Below, piece by piece: positions 1 to 7,721 of a stretch of DNA of 64,000 nucleotides. Location: positions 1 through 64,000 of the forward strand of contig CAZHTS010000019.1 of NCBI GenBank assembly GCA_964535315.1. Direction: 5' to 3'. The notes beneath the pieces were generated by a model. That model did no database searches and had not been told where the DNA came from. It saw only the letters and a program-made list of their open reading frames with translations. This DNA is from CAZHTS01 sp964535315. GTDB lineage: Bacteria > Chloroflexota > Anaerolineae > Anaerolineales > Anaerolineaceae. How positions within the stretch are numbered: the first letter of the stretch is position 1; each line of letters starts with the position of its first letter. Made by a program: the position numbers and the translations under genes.

Positions 1-1
1 C

Positions 2-1081
2 TTACTTGGGCGTCAGCGGACGGCCGTTGATCTCGCCCACGTAGCGTTTGCGTTCCGACAGGCGCAGCACCTCGACCGCCAGCGGGCTGCTGTCGCCTTT
101 GGTGCGCAGGATATCGCAGTATTCTTCCTTGGTGCCGCTGGACAGGTCGATGCCCTCCATCTGTTCGAGCACGTCGCCGGAACGGATGCCGGCCTTGTCT
201 GCCGGCGAACCCGAGGCGACCGACTTGACCACGATGCCCTTAACCTTGAGCTTGGGGCGGTTCATCGCCTCGCCGTTGATCCCCAGCCACAGCTCGTTCT
301 TGCCCGCCATGAGGCTGTCGAGAATGGGCCGGGCTTCGGCGTAGGTGATGGCGTAATACTGGTCGTACTCAGACGAGCCGGCAAAGTTGACGCCCACCAC
401 CTGGCCCTCAGCCGTAATCAACGGCCCGCCCGAGTTGCCGGGGTTGATGATGGCGTCGTGCTCCACCACCGCGCCCACCGAAGCCCAGTTGGTGGCGATA
501 TCGGCCGAAACCTTGGAAATGGCGCCGCGATGGCGGGTCAGTTCGGGGTCGCCGAGCGGGTACCCCAGCGAAAAGACATCGAGGCCCAGTTTGATCTCGT
601 CCGTATACCAGGCAAAGTAGGGGTAGTCGCCGTCCAGCTGGATCACCGCCAGATCGGAGCATTCGGAAGCGCCGAGGATGCGGGCGGTGTGCGGCTTGGG
701 GCTCTTGTAAAAATAGACCTTGATGGTGGCGGCGCCGGTGACGACGTGATTGTTGGTCAGAATCAGCCCATCGGGGTCGATAAAGAAGCCGCTGCCCGAC
801 CAGCTCGACTGGACGTCGCCGACCACGGGCAGTTCGTAGCCGCCGGCGCCCTCGATGCGCACCACCGCCTGTTCGACGTCGTCCGGGCTGGTAATCAACC
901 CGGGCGGAGCGGCGGGCGGCTCGGTTGGGCGCTGCGCCGGCGGGTCAGCCGGCGCTGTTTCGGTCGGCCCGGCAGGCGGGGGCGGCTCGGTCGGTGGCAC
1001 GGGCGTGGCGCGCGGGGCCGAAAAATTACAGGCCAGCGACAACAAGAGTATGACAACCACAACGAACAGGGTGCGTTTCAT
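2..1081 (-). CDS. Trypsin-like serine protease lipoprotein with PDZ domain (DegP/HtrA-like)
   Basis: A 359-residue secreted protease. It opens with a lipoprotein signal whose lipobox ends at Cys18, then a Pro/Thr/Ala-rich linker to about residue 60. The trypsin-like domain shows the triad His112 (in TNNHVV), Asp143 (in SDLAVI) and Ser217 (in GNSGGP). A C-terminal PDZ domain (about residues 280-345) has the segment SGSPADKAGIRSGDVL. The likely role is envelope protein quality control, anchored outside the membrane. The ATG at 1081 is chosen over an upstream in-frame start at 1219 because it has a GGGAGGGA ribosome site, starts a proper signal peptide and lies just after a sigma70-type promoter at 1124-1153. 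The stop codon is at the window edge (2-4), so the gene is complete. Family is certain; the substrate is unknown. Confidence 0.9.
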   Translation of the reverse strand: MKRTLFVVVVILLLSLACNFSAPRATPVPPTEPPPPAGPTETAPADPPAQRPTEPPAAPPGLITSPDDVEQAVVRIEGAGGYELPVVGDVQSSWSGSGFFIDPDGLILTNNHVVTGAATIKVYFYKSPKPHTARILGASECSDLAVIQLDGDYPYFAWYTDEIKLGLDVFSLGYPLGDPELTRHRGAISKVSADIATNWASVGAVVEHDAIINPGNSGGPLITAEGQVVGVNFAGSSEYDQYYAITYAEARPILDSLMAGKNELWLGINGEAMNRPKLKVKGIVVKSVASGSPADKAGIRSGDVLEQMEGIDLSSGTKEEYCDILRTKGDSSPLAVEVLRLSERKRYVGEINGRPLTPK

Positions 1082-1123
1082 CGTTTTCCCTCCCCAAACA
1101 AAACGAATCGGTTGGCTGCTGTC

Positions 1124-1153
1124 ACTGTAGCAAGAAAGGTAAAGCGCTGTCAA
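1124..1153 (-). promoter_or_regulatory. Sigma70-type promoter of the PDZ protease gene
   Basis: On the minus strand TTGACA (1148-1153) is followed after 18 nt by TACAGT (1124-1129). Transcription would start near 1117, about 35 nt before the ATG at 1081. This rules against the longer open frame beginning at 1219. Confidence 0.6.
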
Positions 1154-1240
1154 GAGGTAAGAGACCGCAACTTTTCGAGCGAGGGTGCGTATATGGTGTT
1201 GGCAACCATAAAAAGCCAAAAAATCTTTTGCGGAGTCCCC

Positions 1241-1975
1241 ATGAAAAAACGTATTCTCTTTCCTGTATTCCTCCTGGCGCTGGCGTTAATGGCGTGCAGT
1301 TTCAGCATCGACCTGCCCAATACGGTACATGGTTCGGGTAAGACCGCCAGTGAGGAGCGCAGCGTCAGCGGCTTCGAACGCGTGGCGCTGCACACCAGCG
1401 GCGAGATGAGCATCGAGCAAGGCGAAAAAGAATCGCTGACGATCGAAGCGGACGACAACGTGCTGCCCTACATCCGCAGCGAAGTGCACGGCGACGAGTT
1501 GTCCATCGACTTCAAGGACAACGTGAGCTTCATCGACGCCAGCAAGATTCGCTATCACCTGGTGGTCAAAGACCTGTCGGCGCTCGTCTTGAGCGGTTCG
1601 GCCTCGGTCAGTTGCTCGCAGCTCAAAAGTGAAGAGCTGAAAATCATCATCAGCGGCTCGGGAGACGTTTCTCTGCGCAAACTGGAAGCCAAACAGCTCA
1701 AGAGCGACATCAGCGGCTCGGGCAAGATCGACCTGGAAGGCAAGACGGAAGAGCAGACCATCGAACTGAGCGGTTCGGGCGATTACCGCGCCGGCGATCT
1801 GGAGAGCGAGAAGGCCACCGTGCTGGTCAGCGGTTCGGGCAGGGTGCGGGTCTGGGCCCGCGAGAGCCTCAATGCCAGCATCAGCGGCAGCGGCGACGTT
1901 TCCTATTACGGCACGCCCAACATCGCCCAGTCGGTCAGCGGCTCGGGGAAACTGGTCGGCCTGGGAGAAAAGTAA
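1241..1975 (+). CDS. DUF2807 (head GIN domain) lipoprotein
   Basis: A 244-residue lipoprotein. Its signal peptide ends in a lipobox with Cys19 (LMACSF). The rest is a DUF2807/putative auto-transporter adhesin head GIN domain: short beta strands separated by recurring SGSG or SGSA turns, about eight of them between residues 120 and 240, which suggests a right-handed beta-helix. The start ATG has GGAG five bases upstream; longer in-frame extension back to 458 is antisense to the protease gene and is rejected. The gene is divergent from the protease and ends 18 nt before a strong hairpin. Its function is not known; proteins of this family are cell-surface or secreted. Confidence 0.85.
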   Translation: MKKRILFPVFLLALALMACSFSIDLPNTVHGSGKTASEERSVSGFERVALHTSGEMSIEQGEKESLTIEADDNVLPYIRSEVHGDELSIDFKDNVSFIDASKIRYHLVVKDLSALVLSGSASVSCSQLKSEELKIIISGSGDVSLRKLEAKQLKSDISGSGKIDLEGKTEEQTIELSGSGDYRAGDLESEKATVLVSGSGRVRVWARESLNASISGSGDVSYYGTPNIAQSVSGSGKLVGLGEK

Positions 1976-1992
1976 TCCGCTCTGGGCGGCTT

Positions 1993-2048
1993 GCGAAGAG
2001 ATTCGAGTTCAATCTTACCGCTCGAATCTCTTCGCCCTCGTTTTCAAT
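1993..2048 (+). terminator. Hairpin terminator after the DUF2807 gene
   Basis: A perfect 15-bp inverted repeat (1993-2007 with 2021-2035, 13-nt loop) begins 18 nt after the stop codon. A T-rich stretch follows from 2041. It may also stop minus-strand transcription coming from the Dps cluster. Confidence 0.7.
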
Positions 2049-2138
2049 TTTACGATGATCCATCCCCCCACTGTGCCCTTTGCATGGGCTTCTCCTTTGG
2101 TAATTTACCTTGCCCGGAAAGCCCCCCAACGACGCCCC

Positions 2139-2357
2139 TTAATTCTTAGGCCCCACAGCAAGCATAGCATCCTTGCGGGCCGCTTGCTTCAAGCGGCGCA
2201 CATGAGCACGCTGCCCTTTCGATAACCGTCTGCGCTCTTTCTTGCTATTTTTGTTTGCCACAAGTATCCATGCCTTATTCTGTCTTTGAACGTATCGGGC
2301 CGCCGCCTGTCTCGCAACCGGCGCCCCGATGAATGCGTTGCCGTTTTCAGTTTCCAA
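2139..2357 (-). CDS. Small, very basic hypothetical protein
   Basis: An open frame of 72 codons that would start with TTG, 15 nt after the stop of the zinc-ribbon gene. The product is strongly basic in its second half (KKERRRLSKGQRAHVRRLKQAARKD spans residues 39-63 in part), like a nucleic-acid-binding tail. No family is recognised. No clear ribosome site precedes the start, so translation would depend on coupling to the upstream gene. It could be spurious. Confidence 0.3.
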   Translation of the reverse strand: METENGNAFIGAPVARQAAARYVQRQNKAWILVANKNSKKERRRLSKGQRAHVRRLKQAARKDAMLAVGPKN

Positions 2358-2372
2358 CCATTTGCGGCAATG

Positions 2373-2594
2373 CTAACTGCGACCGTGAGAGAGCGCCTGG
2401 AACCAGTTCTTGACGCGCTGGCCCAACGTTTTTTGAGCTCTCAACTGGGCCGTAATTTGCCAATAGGTGATCCTTTCTCCACAATCACAAATGATGGATT
2501 GTCGATCGGAACCCTGTCCTTTAGCCGCTTCATCGATGATCGGATTATTCGATAGCTGCTTTTTGCAATGTGGACACACAATCTGGTTTTCCAT
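2373..2594 (-). CDS. Small zinc-ribbon-like hypothetical protein
   Basis: A 73-residue protein. A CPHC motif at residues 7-10 and a CDC motif near residue 37 look like the two halves of a small zinc ribbon. The ATG has a good AGGAG site (AAGAAAGGAGAGAAAATG). It lies 43 nt downstream of dps on the same strand and is probably cotranscribed. No specific function can be assigned. Confidence 0.6.
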   Translation of the reverse strand: MENQIVCPHCKKQLSNNPIIDEAAKGQGSDRQSIICDCGERITYWQITAQLRAQKTLGQRVKNWFQALSHGRS

Positions 2595-2637
2595 TTTCTC
2601 TCCTTTCTTAGCGCTCTGAAATCTTCACCAATAGCAT

Positions 2638-3186
2638 TTAAAGACTGTCCCCTTCTGCTTCATCACCGCCGAGTTCAGGTTCGATATGAGAGCGCAGTAC
2701 CCAGGCCATCCTTTCATGCAGGCGCATAACCTGTACCAGCAACTCAAAGGTACCCGAGTCATCGTACTCTTCGGTGCACTTCCTGGTGTCCTCACGCAAG
2801 AAACGAATGGAAGCCTCGTGGTCGGCCAAAAGGCGCAGGATGTCGGGAACGACCCCAGGCTGTTCCTCCATCCGGGTGTAATCGACAAATTCCTGGAGGC
2901 TGCCGATGGCAATCCCGCCCAACATCCGCACCCGCTCTGCAATCTCGTCGGAGATATCGTTGAGTTGTTTGTATTGCGCATCAAACAGGAGATGCAGTTC
3001 AAGGAAACCGGCGCCGCTCACGTTCCAATGGGCGCTGCGGGTTTTGACGGTGAGCGCGACCTCATTCGCCAATGTTTTGTTGAGAATGTCCACAACCGAA
3101 TGGCGGGCATCACCATCCAGCCCGATATTCGGCTGGATAAGCACCTGCAGCTTCAGGTTATGGCCGTCATTACGATTGTGTCCCAT
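2638..3186 (-). CDS. dps: Dps family DNA-binding ferritin
   Basis: A 182-residue Dps/miniferritin protein. Dps proteins form 12-subunit shells that oxidise and store iron using peroxide, protecting DNA in starvation and oxidative stress. The ferroxidase signature is visible: His in SAHWNV near residue 51, followed by His63, Asp67 and a downstream Asp/Glu pair (SDEIAER), plus a Met-Leu-Gly-Gly turn. The length matches the family. The N-terminal tail contains few Lys residues, so DNA binding is uncertain. An AAAGGA site precedes the ATG. It follows a small basic gene by 27 nt and heads a short gene cluster. Confidence 0.92.
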   Translation of the reverse strand: MGHNRNDGHNLKLQVLIQPNIGLDGDARHSVVDILNKTLANEVALTVKTRSAHWNVSGAGFLELHLLFDAQYKQLNDISDEIAERVRMLGGIAIGSLQEFVDYTRMEEQPGVVPDILRLLADHEASIRFLREDTRKCTEEYDDSGTFELLVQVMRLHERMAWVLRSHIEPELGGDEAEGDSL

Positions 3187-3213
3187 ATCGCATTTCCTTT
3201 CATTTTGAAAGAT

Positions 3214-3408
3214 TTAGCCCTTTCTGGCGCTCTTCTTCCAGTCGGCGGAAGGTTTTGTCCCACTGCCAGTAGAAAGAACTGGCTTGCCAATTTCAAGCGG
3301 CTTGACCGGCTGACTTTCGGCGGCCTGCGCGCCGGAAGAAACGCTGCCGGGCAACGGTTTCGATTTTACTTTCTTGGGTTTGCGCTTGCTTACACCTTTG
3401 CGTCCCAT
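3214..3408 (-). CDS. Small basic hypothetical protein upstream of dps
   Basis: A 64-residue Lys/Ser/Pro-rich protein with a strongly basic start (MGRKGVSKRKPKKVKSK) and no recognisable fold, probably disordered. The AAAGGAG site at the right distance supports translation. It sits 27 nt upstream of dps in the same direction. A nucleic-acid-associated role is possible from composition only. Confidence 0.55.
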   Translation of the reverse strand: MGRKGVSKRKPKKVKSKPLPGSVSSGAQAAESQPVKPLEIGKPVLSTGSGTKPSADWKKSARKG

Positions 3409-3457
3409 CGTTTGCTCCTTTACATAGCCTCAAACGGCTACGGATGAATTATGCCCG

Positions 3458-3694
3458 CTAGTCCCGGCTAGCCTGGCTGATGAAAACAGTCCCGCTGTAC
3501 AGGCTGTAGCCTGCCCAGTACGTTTTTCCATCCACCTGGTACTCATTAAAGAGTATGGAACGTCCGTAATCGCCAATCTGCTCGATATACACCGTTTTGT
3601 AGTCCTGCACGCGTGTGACCTTAACCTGTCCCGCTACCGGCTCGCTCTTCCGGCTGAACTGTTCCACAATTTTGAGCATCTCCATTTCATTCAT
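3458..3694 (-). CDS. Hypothetical protein, 78 residues
   Basis: A small soluble protein with no recognised family. The chosen ATG (3694) has AGAGG upstream; a longer frame reaches 3748 but would overlap an inverted repeat. The C-terminal half alternates aromatic and hydrophobic residues (YKTVYIEQIGDYGRSILF, then a DGKTYWAGYSLYSG segment), suggesting a small beta-sheet domain. It is separated from the dps cluster by about 50 nt and could share its transcript. Confidence 0.5.
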   Translation of the reverse strand: MNEMEMLKIVEQFSRKSEPVAGQVKVTRVQDYKTVYIEQIGDYGRSILFNEYQVDGKTYWAGYSLYSGTVFISQASRD

Positions 3695-3718
3695 GATGAC
3701 CTCTATGTTAAATACAAT

Positions 3719-3754
3719 CCCAAGATGGTTCTTTACTACAAACACCATCTTAGG
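3719..3754 (-). promoter_or_regulatory. Inverted repeat upstream of the 78-residue gene
   Basis: Arms CCCAAGATGGT (3719-3729) and ACCATCTTAGG (3744-3754) pair with one mismatch across a 14-nt spacer. The position, 25 nt upstream of the start codon, fits an operator or an RNA hairpin in the 5' leader. No regulator can be named. Confidence 0.35.
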
Positions 3755-3800
3755 CGAAAGGGGCTATCGATGTCCCTAATACAACCTATAATTTATCTAA

Positions 3801-3834
3801 AAAACAGGCCTTCGCCGGCGCAGCCAGGCGCCGG
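3801..3834 (-). terminator. Terminator of the kinase-regulator operon
   Basis: On the minus strand, directly after the response-regulator stop codon, CCGGCGC pairs with GCGCCGG (3815-3821 with 3828-3834, 6-nt loop). A run of six T follows at 3801-3806 in plus coordinates. The T run is 8-14 nt from the stem, so the terminator is slightly atypical. Confidence 0.5.
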
Positions 3835-4518
3835 TCAGTAGATTTTCTTCGAGTGCAGGTTGTACCCCATCCCCGGCACCGTCTCGAGGAGATCGCCATA
3901 TGCCCCCAATTTTTTACGCAAGCGGCCGAGATAGGTGTGCAGGTAGTGATTGGAGCCGCGGTACTCTGGCCCCCAGACCAACGACAGCAGTTCGTCGTGG
4001 GTAACAATGGCGTCCAGGCGGTGCGCCAGTTCAGCAAGAATGGCATACTCGGTACGGGTGAGATGCAGATCGCTCCCGCCGACGAAGACCCGGCGCGCTT
4101 GCAAGTCGATACAGAGTTCTCCGATCTCAATTTTTGTGTCGTCGGTTTTGGCCGAGACGTAAGAACGGCGCAAGAAGGCGCGCACCCGCGCCAGCAGTTC
4201 TTCCTGTCCAAACGGTTTGGTCACGTAGTCGTCTGCCCCGGCGTCGAGGGCGGCGACTTTAAGATCTTCTTCCGAACGAGCGCTCAAGATGATGATGGGC
4301 ACATCCGAACGCGCCCGAATCCAGGCGCACACATCCACCCCCGAGAGACCGGGCAGCATCAGGTCAAGCAGAACCAGGTCTACCGGGCCCGCTTGAAACA
4401 GGGCCATTGCCTGGTGGCTGTCTTCCGCTTCGCAAACGGTATAACCGCGTTTTACCAGATTGACCCGTACCAGTTTGCGGATATTGGCGTCGTCTTCGAC
4501 AATTAAAATATTTCCCAT
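3835..4518 (-). CDS. OmpR/KdpE-type DNA-binding response regulator
   Basis: A 227-residue two-component regulator. The receiver domain (residues 1-115) has acidic residues E8-D10, the phosphorylation site Asp52 (LLDLMLPG), Ser79 and the conserved Lys101 (TKPF). The C-terminal winged helix (about 130-225) has the usual TRTEYAIL and YRGSNHYLHTYLGRLRKKL segments. It starts 3 nt after the stop of the kinase gene, so the two form a translationally linked pair and the kinase is the expected phosphodonor. The DNA target is not evident; KdpE-like receivers are the closest general match, but no Kdp genes are nearby. Confidence 0.92.
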   Translation of the reverse strand: MGNILIVEDDANIRKLVRVNLVKRGYTVCEAEDSHQAMALFQAGPVDLVLLDLMLPGLSGVDVCAWIRARSDVPIIILSARSEEDLKVAALDAGADDYVTKPFGQEELLARVRAFLRRSYVSAKTDDTKIEIGELCIDLQARRVFVGGSDLHLTRTEYAILAELAHRLDAIVTHDELLSLVWGPEYRGSNHYLHTYLGRLRKKLGAYGDLLETVPGMGYNLHSKKIY

Positions 4519-4521
4519 CGC

Positions 4522-6228
4522 CTAGCGCTCCTCTACCGCAAACGGGGTCGCCGGGGCCTGTGCAACGAGCGGGATGGTAAAAGAAACCGTCGCGCCTGGG
4601 GCGCCTGTTTTCTTGACCCAGATACGACCGCCGTGGGCCTCGACCAGTCCTTTGCAAATCGCCAATCCCAATCCTGCGCCTTGCGTCAGACCGTTCTCCA
4701 CGTTTACACCCCGCCGGAAGGCCTTAAATACCTTTTTGTGTTCGGCCAACGGAATCCCCGGGCCCTGATCGGCGACGCTAATCTGCACAAAACCTCTGCG
4801 CACACTGGCCGAAATATTGATTTCTGTCCCTTTGGGAGCATAGGTTGCGGCGTTGCGCACCAGGTTGACGAGCACCTGGGCGATCCGTTTGGCATCCGCT
4901 GAAACTGGCGGCAGGTTGGCAGGCAGATGCAGGGTCAACGTTTGCCCGGCAGTCAAGACGCGCAATTGCGGCAAGGCGTCTTCCACAATTTCATGCAGAG
5001 AATGGCTTTGCAGTGAAATCGGCAACATGCCGGCTTCCAGGCGCGAGAGATCCAATAAATGGTCGATGAGCTCCTGGAGACGATCGGCCTCCTGTTGAAT
5101 GGTCTGGATGAAATCGCGCTGTTCCTCCGGCCCCCAGGCCACATCGTCGGCAAGGAGTGTGGTGGTGAAACCCTTGATCGACGTCAAAGGTGTGCGTAGT
5201 TCATGCGAAATCATCGCAAGGAAGCGCGTCTTTATCTCGTTGGCCCGCTCCGCCTCGTGGCGAGATTCCGCTTCGATCTCCAGCAATTTGAGATTGTACA
5301 AAGTAATCGTGGCCTGATCGACCAGTACTTTGATGTGGCGCAACGCGACCGGTTCGAAATGCTTTTCCTGAGAAAAAAACACCAACAGACAGCCTAGCCG
5401 TTCCCCCAATGCGATCAGGGGGAAAATGGCCACCGTCTGAACGCGCTCCCCCAGAAGCAGATCGCGCACAGCCTGGCTCAGGCGTTGGTCGCTCGAGATT
5501 TCTGTGACAAGCAGCGGAGCTGAGGATTGGAAAAGATCCGACCCCGCAAGATCCTCAAACAGGCTGGCTACGTTTAACGCCTCGTTGGGGTTGGTCTGAT
5601 ATGCGGCAACCGGCCAGGAAGCGATGACCTCAAAGCCATGCGGGGGACATTCCGGCGGAGATTCAAAAAATAATACAAAGGCGCATTTTGCAGTGCGCAG
5701 TTCGGCAGCAGACATCAACGTTTTGAGCACCACTTCCGGTTTGCGCGCCAGGCTCATGCGCCGGCTGAGGGTAAATTGCTCGCGAGAACGATCCAGCGCC
5801 TTGCGCAGGGTCTGCTCCACCTGGTTGTGACTGGTGATATCCTGAGCGATACACACCTGGCACGGTGCGTCCAACATTTCCATACGGAGCGGGAAGGTAT
5901 GCGCAGAGATCCACCGCTGGCTGCCATCCGGTCGCAGAATGCGGTAAGACTGATCCAGGAACTTATCAGGGTCATCAACGCCGGCAGACATCACCTGCAC
6001 CCGATCTTCTGGATGGACGCTTTTGATCAGGGTTAGCGGGTCCGCATAAAGGCTGTCACAGGAGCGTCCCCACACGCTCTCGAAAGCCGGATTAACGTAG
6101 AGGATATGCCCGGTGCGCAGGTCAAGCAGCCACACAACCTGCTTGATGGTCTGCAATACCTGCCTGAGGGCGGGGTGGCCCTCAAACAATGCTTCTATTG
6201 CCTGTCGCAAGTTTTCCTTTTCCGTCAT
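4522..6228 (-). CDS. PAS-GAF sensor histidine kinase
   Basis: A 568-residue cytoplasmic sensor kinase with no membrane segment. A PAS domain lies at about 25-135, a GAF-like domain at about 165-310, the HisKA dimerisation helix carries the phospho-acceptor His342 (MISHELRTPLTS), and an HATPase domain with the N box (NLVRNAATYAP) and G boxes (DQGPGIP, GAGLGLAICKGL) covers 430-555. The signal is probably intracellular (redox, small molecule or light), but it cannot be read from sequence. It is cotranscribed with the response regulator 3 nt downstream. A TATAAT box at 6277-6282 could be its promoter. Confidence 0.92.
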   Translation of the reverse strand: MTEKENLRQAIEALFEGHPALRQVLQTIKQVVWLLDLRTGHILYVNPAFESVWGRSCDSLYADPLTLIKSVHPEDRVQVMSAGVDDPDKFLDQSYRILRPDGSQRWISAHTFPLRMEMLDAPCQVCIAQDITSHNQVEQTLRKALDRSREQFTLSRRMSLARKPEVVLKTLMSAAELRTAKCAFVLFFESPPECPPHGFEVIASWPVAAYQTNPNEALNVASLFEDLAGSDLFQSSAPLLVTEISSDQRLSQAVRDLLLGERVQTVAIFPLIALGERLGCLLVFFSQEKHFEPVALRHIKVLVDQATITLYNLKLLEIEAESRHEAERANEIKTRFLAMISHELRTPLTSIKGFTTTLLADDVAWGPEEQRDFIQTIQQEADRLQELIDHLLDLSRLEAGMLPISLQSHSLHEIVEDALPQLRVLTAGQTLTLHLPANLPPVSADAKRIAQVLVNLVRNAATYAPKGTEINISASVRRGFVQISVADQGPGIPLAEHKKVFKAFRRGVNVENGLTQGAGLGLAICKGLVEAHGGRIWVKKTGAPGATVSFTIPLVAQAPATPFAVEER

Positions 6229-6276
6229 ACCGTATTCCTTGAAAGTAGACCTGAACAGGTTAATCGAGCAAAAGAT

Positions 6277-6282
6277 ATTATA
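6277..6282 (-). promoter_or_regulatory. Possible -10 element for the PAS-GAF kinase operon
   Basis: TATAAT on the minus strand, about 50 nt upstream of the kinase start. No good -35 hexamer is found at 16-18 nt, so this is a weak call. Confidence 0.3.
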
Positions 6283-6366
6283 CTACGATTAGATTGCGGC
6301 ATTTATCGTCGCCCGGTGCGACCATTTTCACATTCCCCCCGAGAAGGGGGCTGCGGTGAGGTAACC

Positions 6367-6570
6367 ATGTTGATCAGATACAAATGCACGGATATGGGGC
6401 TGAATTGCTCTTTTGTGGTGAAGGGCGAAACGCTGGAAGCGGTGACAAAGAAAGCGTTGGAACACATTCTGGAAAAGCATACCGGTGACTTCAACAGCAT
6501 TCACTCACCGGCGGAGATCGAAGAAATGAAAAAGGCGCTGGCGCGCTCCACGCGGGTGGTGCCAGAATAA
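6367..6570 (+). CDS. DUF1059 domain small protein
   Basis: A 67-residue protein that matches the DUF1059 pattern: an early Cys in YKCTDMGLNCSF, a central helix (LEAVTKKALEHILEKHT) and a C-terminal helix. The start ATG is preceded by GAGG at 6 nt. Members are short, often found alone or near stress genes, and their function is not established. Here it sits 93 nt upstream of a universal stress protein gene on the same strand. Confidence 0.75.
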   Translation: MLIRYKCTDMGLNCSFVVKGETLEAVTKKALEHILEKHTGDFNSIHSPAEIEEMKKALARSTRVVPE

Positions 6571-6663
6571 TATAGATATTTTATAGATTTTTGCAGGGAC
6601 AGGTATAGCTCCTTTTGCGTAAGATGATCCAGGGGGAAAATCTCGAAAAGGAGTGATCGCATC

Positions 6664-7719
6664 ATGTTTAACCGCATCCTGGTGCCGCTGGATGGGTCAA
6701 CGCTTGCCGAGCGAGCGATCCCGCATGCCGAGCAGTTTGCTCGTATCTTTGGATCAAGTATTATCCTGTTACAGGTGCTCGATCCTACTTCTTATCACGA
6801 AAATCCCAACCCCGTCGACCCCTTGAGCTGGCAAATCCGCAAGGCGGAAGCCGAGTTGTATCTGAATGGGATCGCAATACGACTTCAAGACAACTTGCGT
6901 GAAAGCGCTCTCGACGAAGACGAACACCCCAAAAAGGATCGGGTAATCTATTCGATTCGAGAGGGGAAAACAGCAGAAAACATCGTCAACTTCGCCCATG
7001 CCGAAAATATTGACCTGCTGGTCATCAGCACCCACGGCTCGGGCGGATTGAGCCGCTGGAACATCAGCAGCGTCACGCAGAAAGTGATCAACCTGATCTA
7101 CCTGCCCGTACTCATCGTGCGCGCCTACAACCAACCCGAGGCAGAGGAGACCAGGATACACTACCGCCGCATTCTCCTCCCGATCGACAGTTCGCGCCGG
7201 GCAGAGTGTTCCCTCTCCGCCGGGATCGCTCTATCACGCGGAGAAATGGCCCTGGAGCGCAGCCCCTCAACCCAGCGTACCCGGTCAGATGCTCCCTCTC
7301 ACCCGGCGAAACTGATCCTCGCCGCGGTGATTAAGCCGCCGGAGCTTCCCATCCCAGAACCTTATCCTGTGGAGATCGGGCAGCTCTCCGAACAACTGTT
7401 GTATGTCAGCCGCCAGGCGGTGAACGATTATTTAAACAAGATGAAAGAGCGCTTATCCGGAGAATGCGAGACCTGTGTGCTCGAGAATAACAGCGTATCT
7501 TCGGCCATCCAGCAACTGGCCAGCCAGGAGGAAGACATCGATCTGGTTGTGCTGTGCGCACACGGGTATACCGGACAATTCAGCGGGCCCTACGGAAGCG
7601 TCGCCCGCAATTATATAGAGCATGGCACCAAACCCGTCCTGGTCATCCAGGATATACCGCGTTCCCAGGTGCGGCCCACCGCAGCAGAGATTGCCGCCGA
7701 AAAATCTGGGGGGCGCTAA
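6664..7719 (+). CDS. Tandem universal stress protein (two UspA domains)
   Basis: A 351-residue protein with two Usp domains. Domain 1 (about 1-155) starts FNRILVPLDGS and ends with the nucleotide-loop segment STHGSGGLSRW. Domain 2 (about 165-340) starts YRRILLPIDSS and has HGYTGQFSGPYGSVA. These GxxG(x)G(S/T) loops are typical of ATP-binding Usps. A strong AAAAGGAG site precedes the ATG. The stop is 2 nt before the start of the cyclic glucan synthase gene, so the two are cotranscribed, linking a stress sensor to the glucan synthase. Domain 2 is longer than usual owing to a 40-residue insertion near residue 195. Confidence 0.92.
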   Translation: MFNRILVPLDGSTLAERAIPHAEQFARIFGSSIILLQVLDPTSYHENPNPVDPLSWQIRKAEAELYLNGIAIRLQDNLRESALDEDEHPKKDRVIYSIREGKTAENIVNFAHAENIDLLVISTHGSGGLSRWNISSVTQKVINLIYLPVLIVRAYNQPEAEETRIHYRRILLPIDSSRRAECSLSAGIALSRGEMALERSPSTQRTRSDAPSHPAKLILAAVIKPPELPIPEPYPVEIGQLSEQLLYVSRQAVNDYLNKMKERLSGECETCVLENNSVSSAIQQLASQEEDIDLVVLCAHGYTGQFSGPYGSVARNYIEHGTKPVLVIQDIPRSQVRPTAAEIAAEKSGGR

Positions 7720-7721
7720 GG

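Noticed and set aside
1082..1219. Longer N-terminus for the PDZ protease
   Set aside because: A TTGACA-N18-TACAGT promoter lies inside this stretch and the shorter form begins with a lipoprotein signal and a good ribosome site.
458..1240. Plus-strand frame extending the DUF2807 protein by 261 residues
   Set aside because: It is antisense to the protease gene, has a composition unlike a protein, and precedes a clear signal peptide start at 1241.
7554..7721. Upstream extension of the cyclic glucan synthase
   Set aside because: It overlaps the end of the usp gene in another frame; the ATG 2 nt after the usp stop is adequate.
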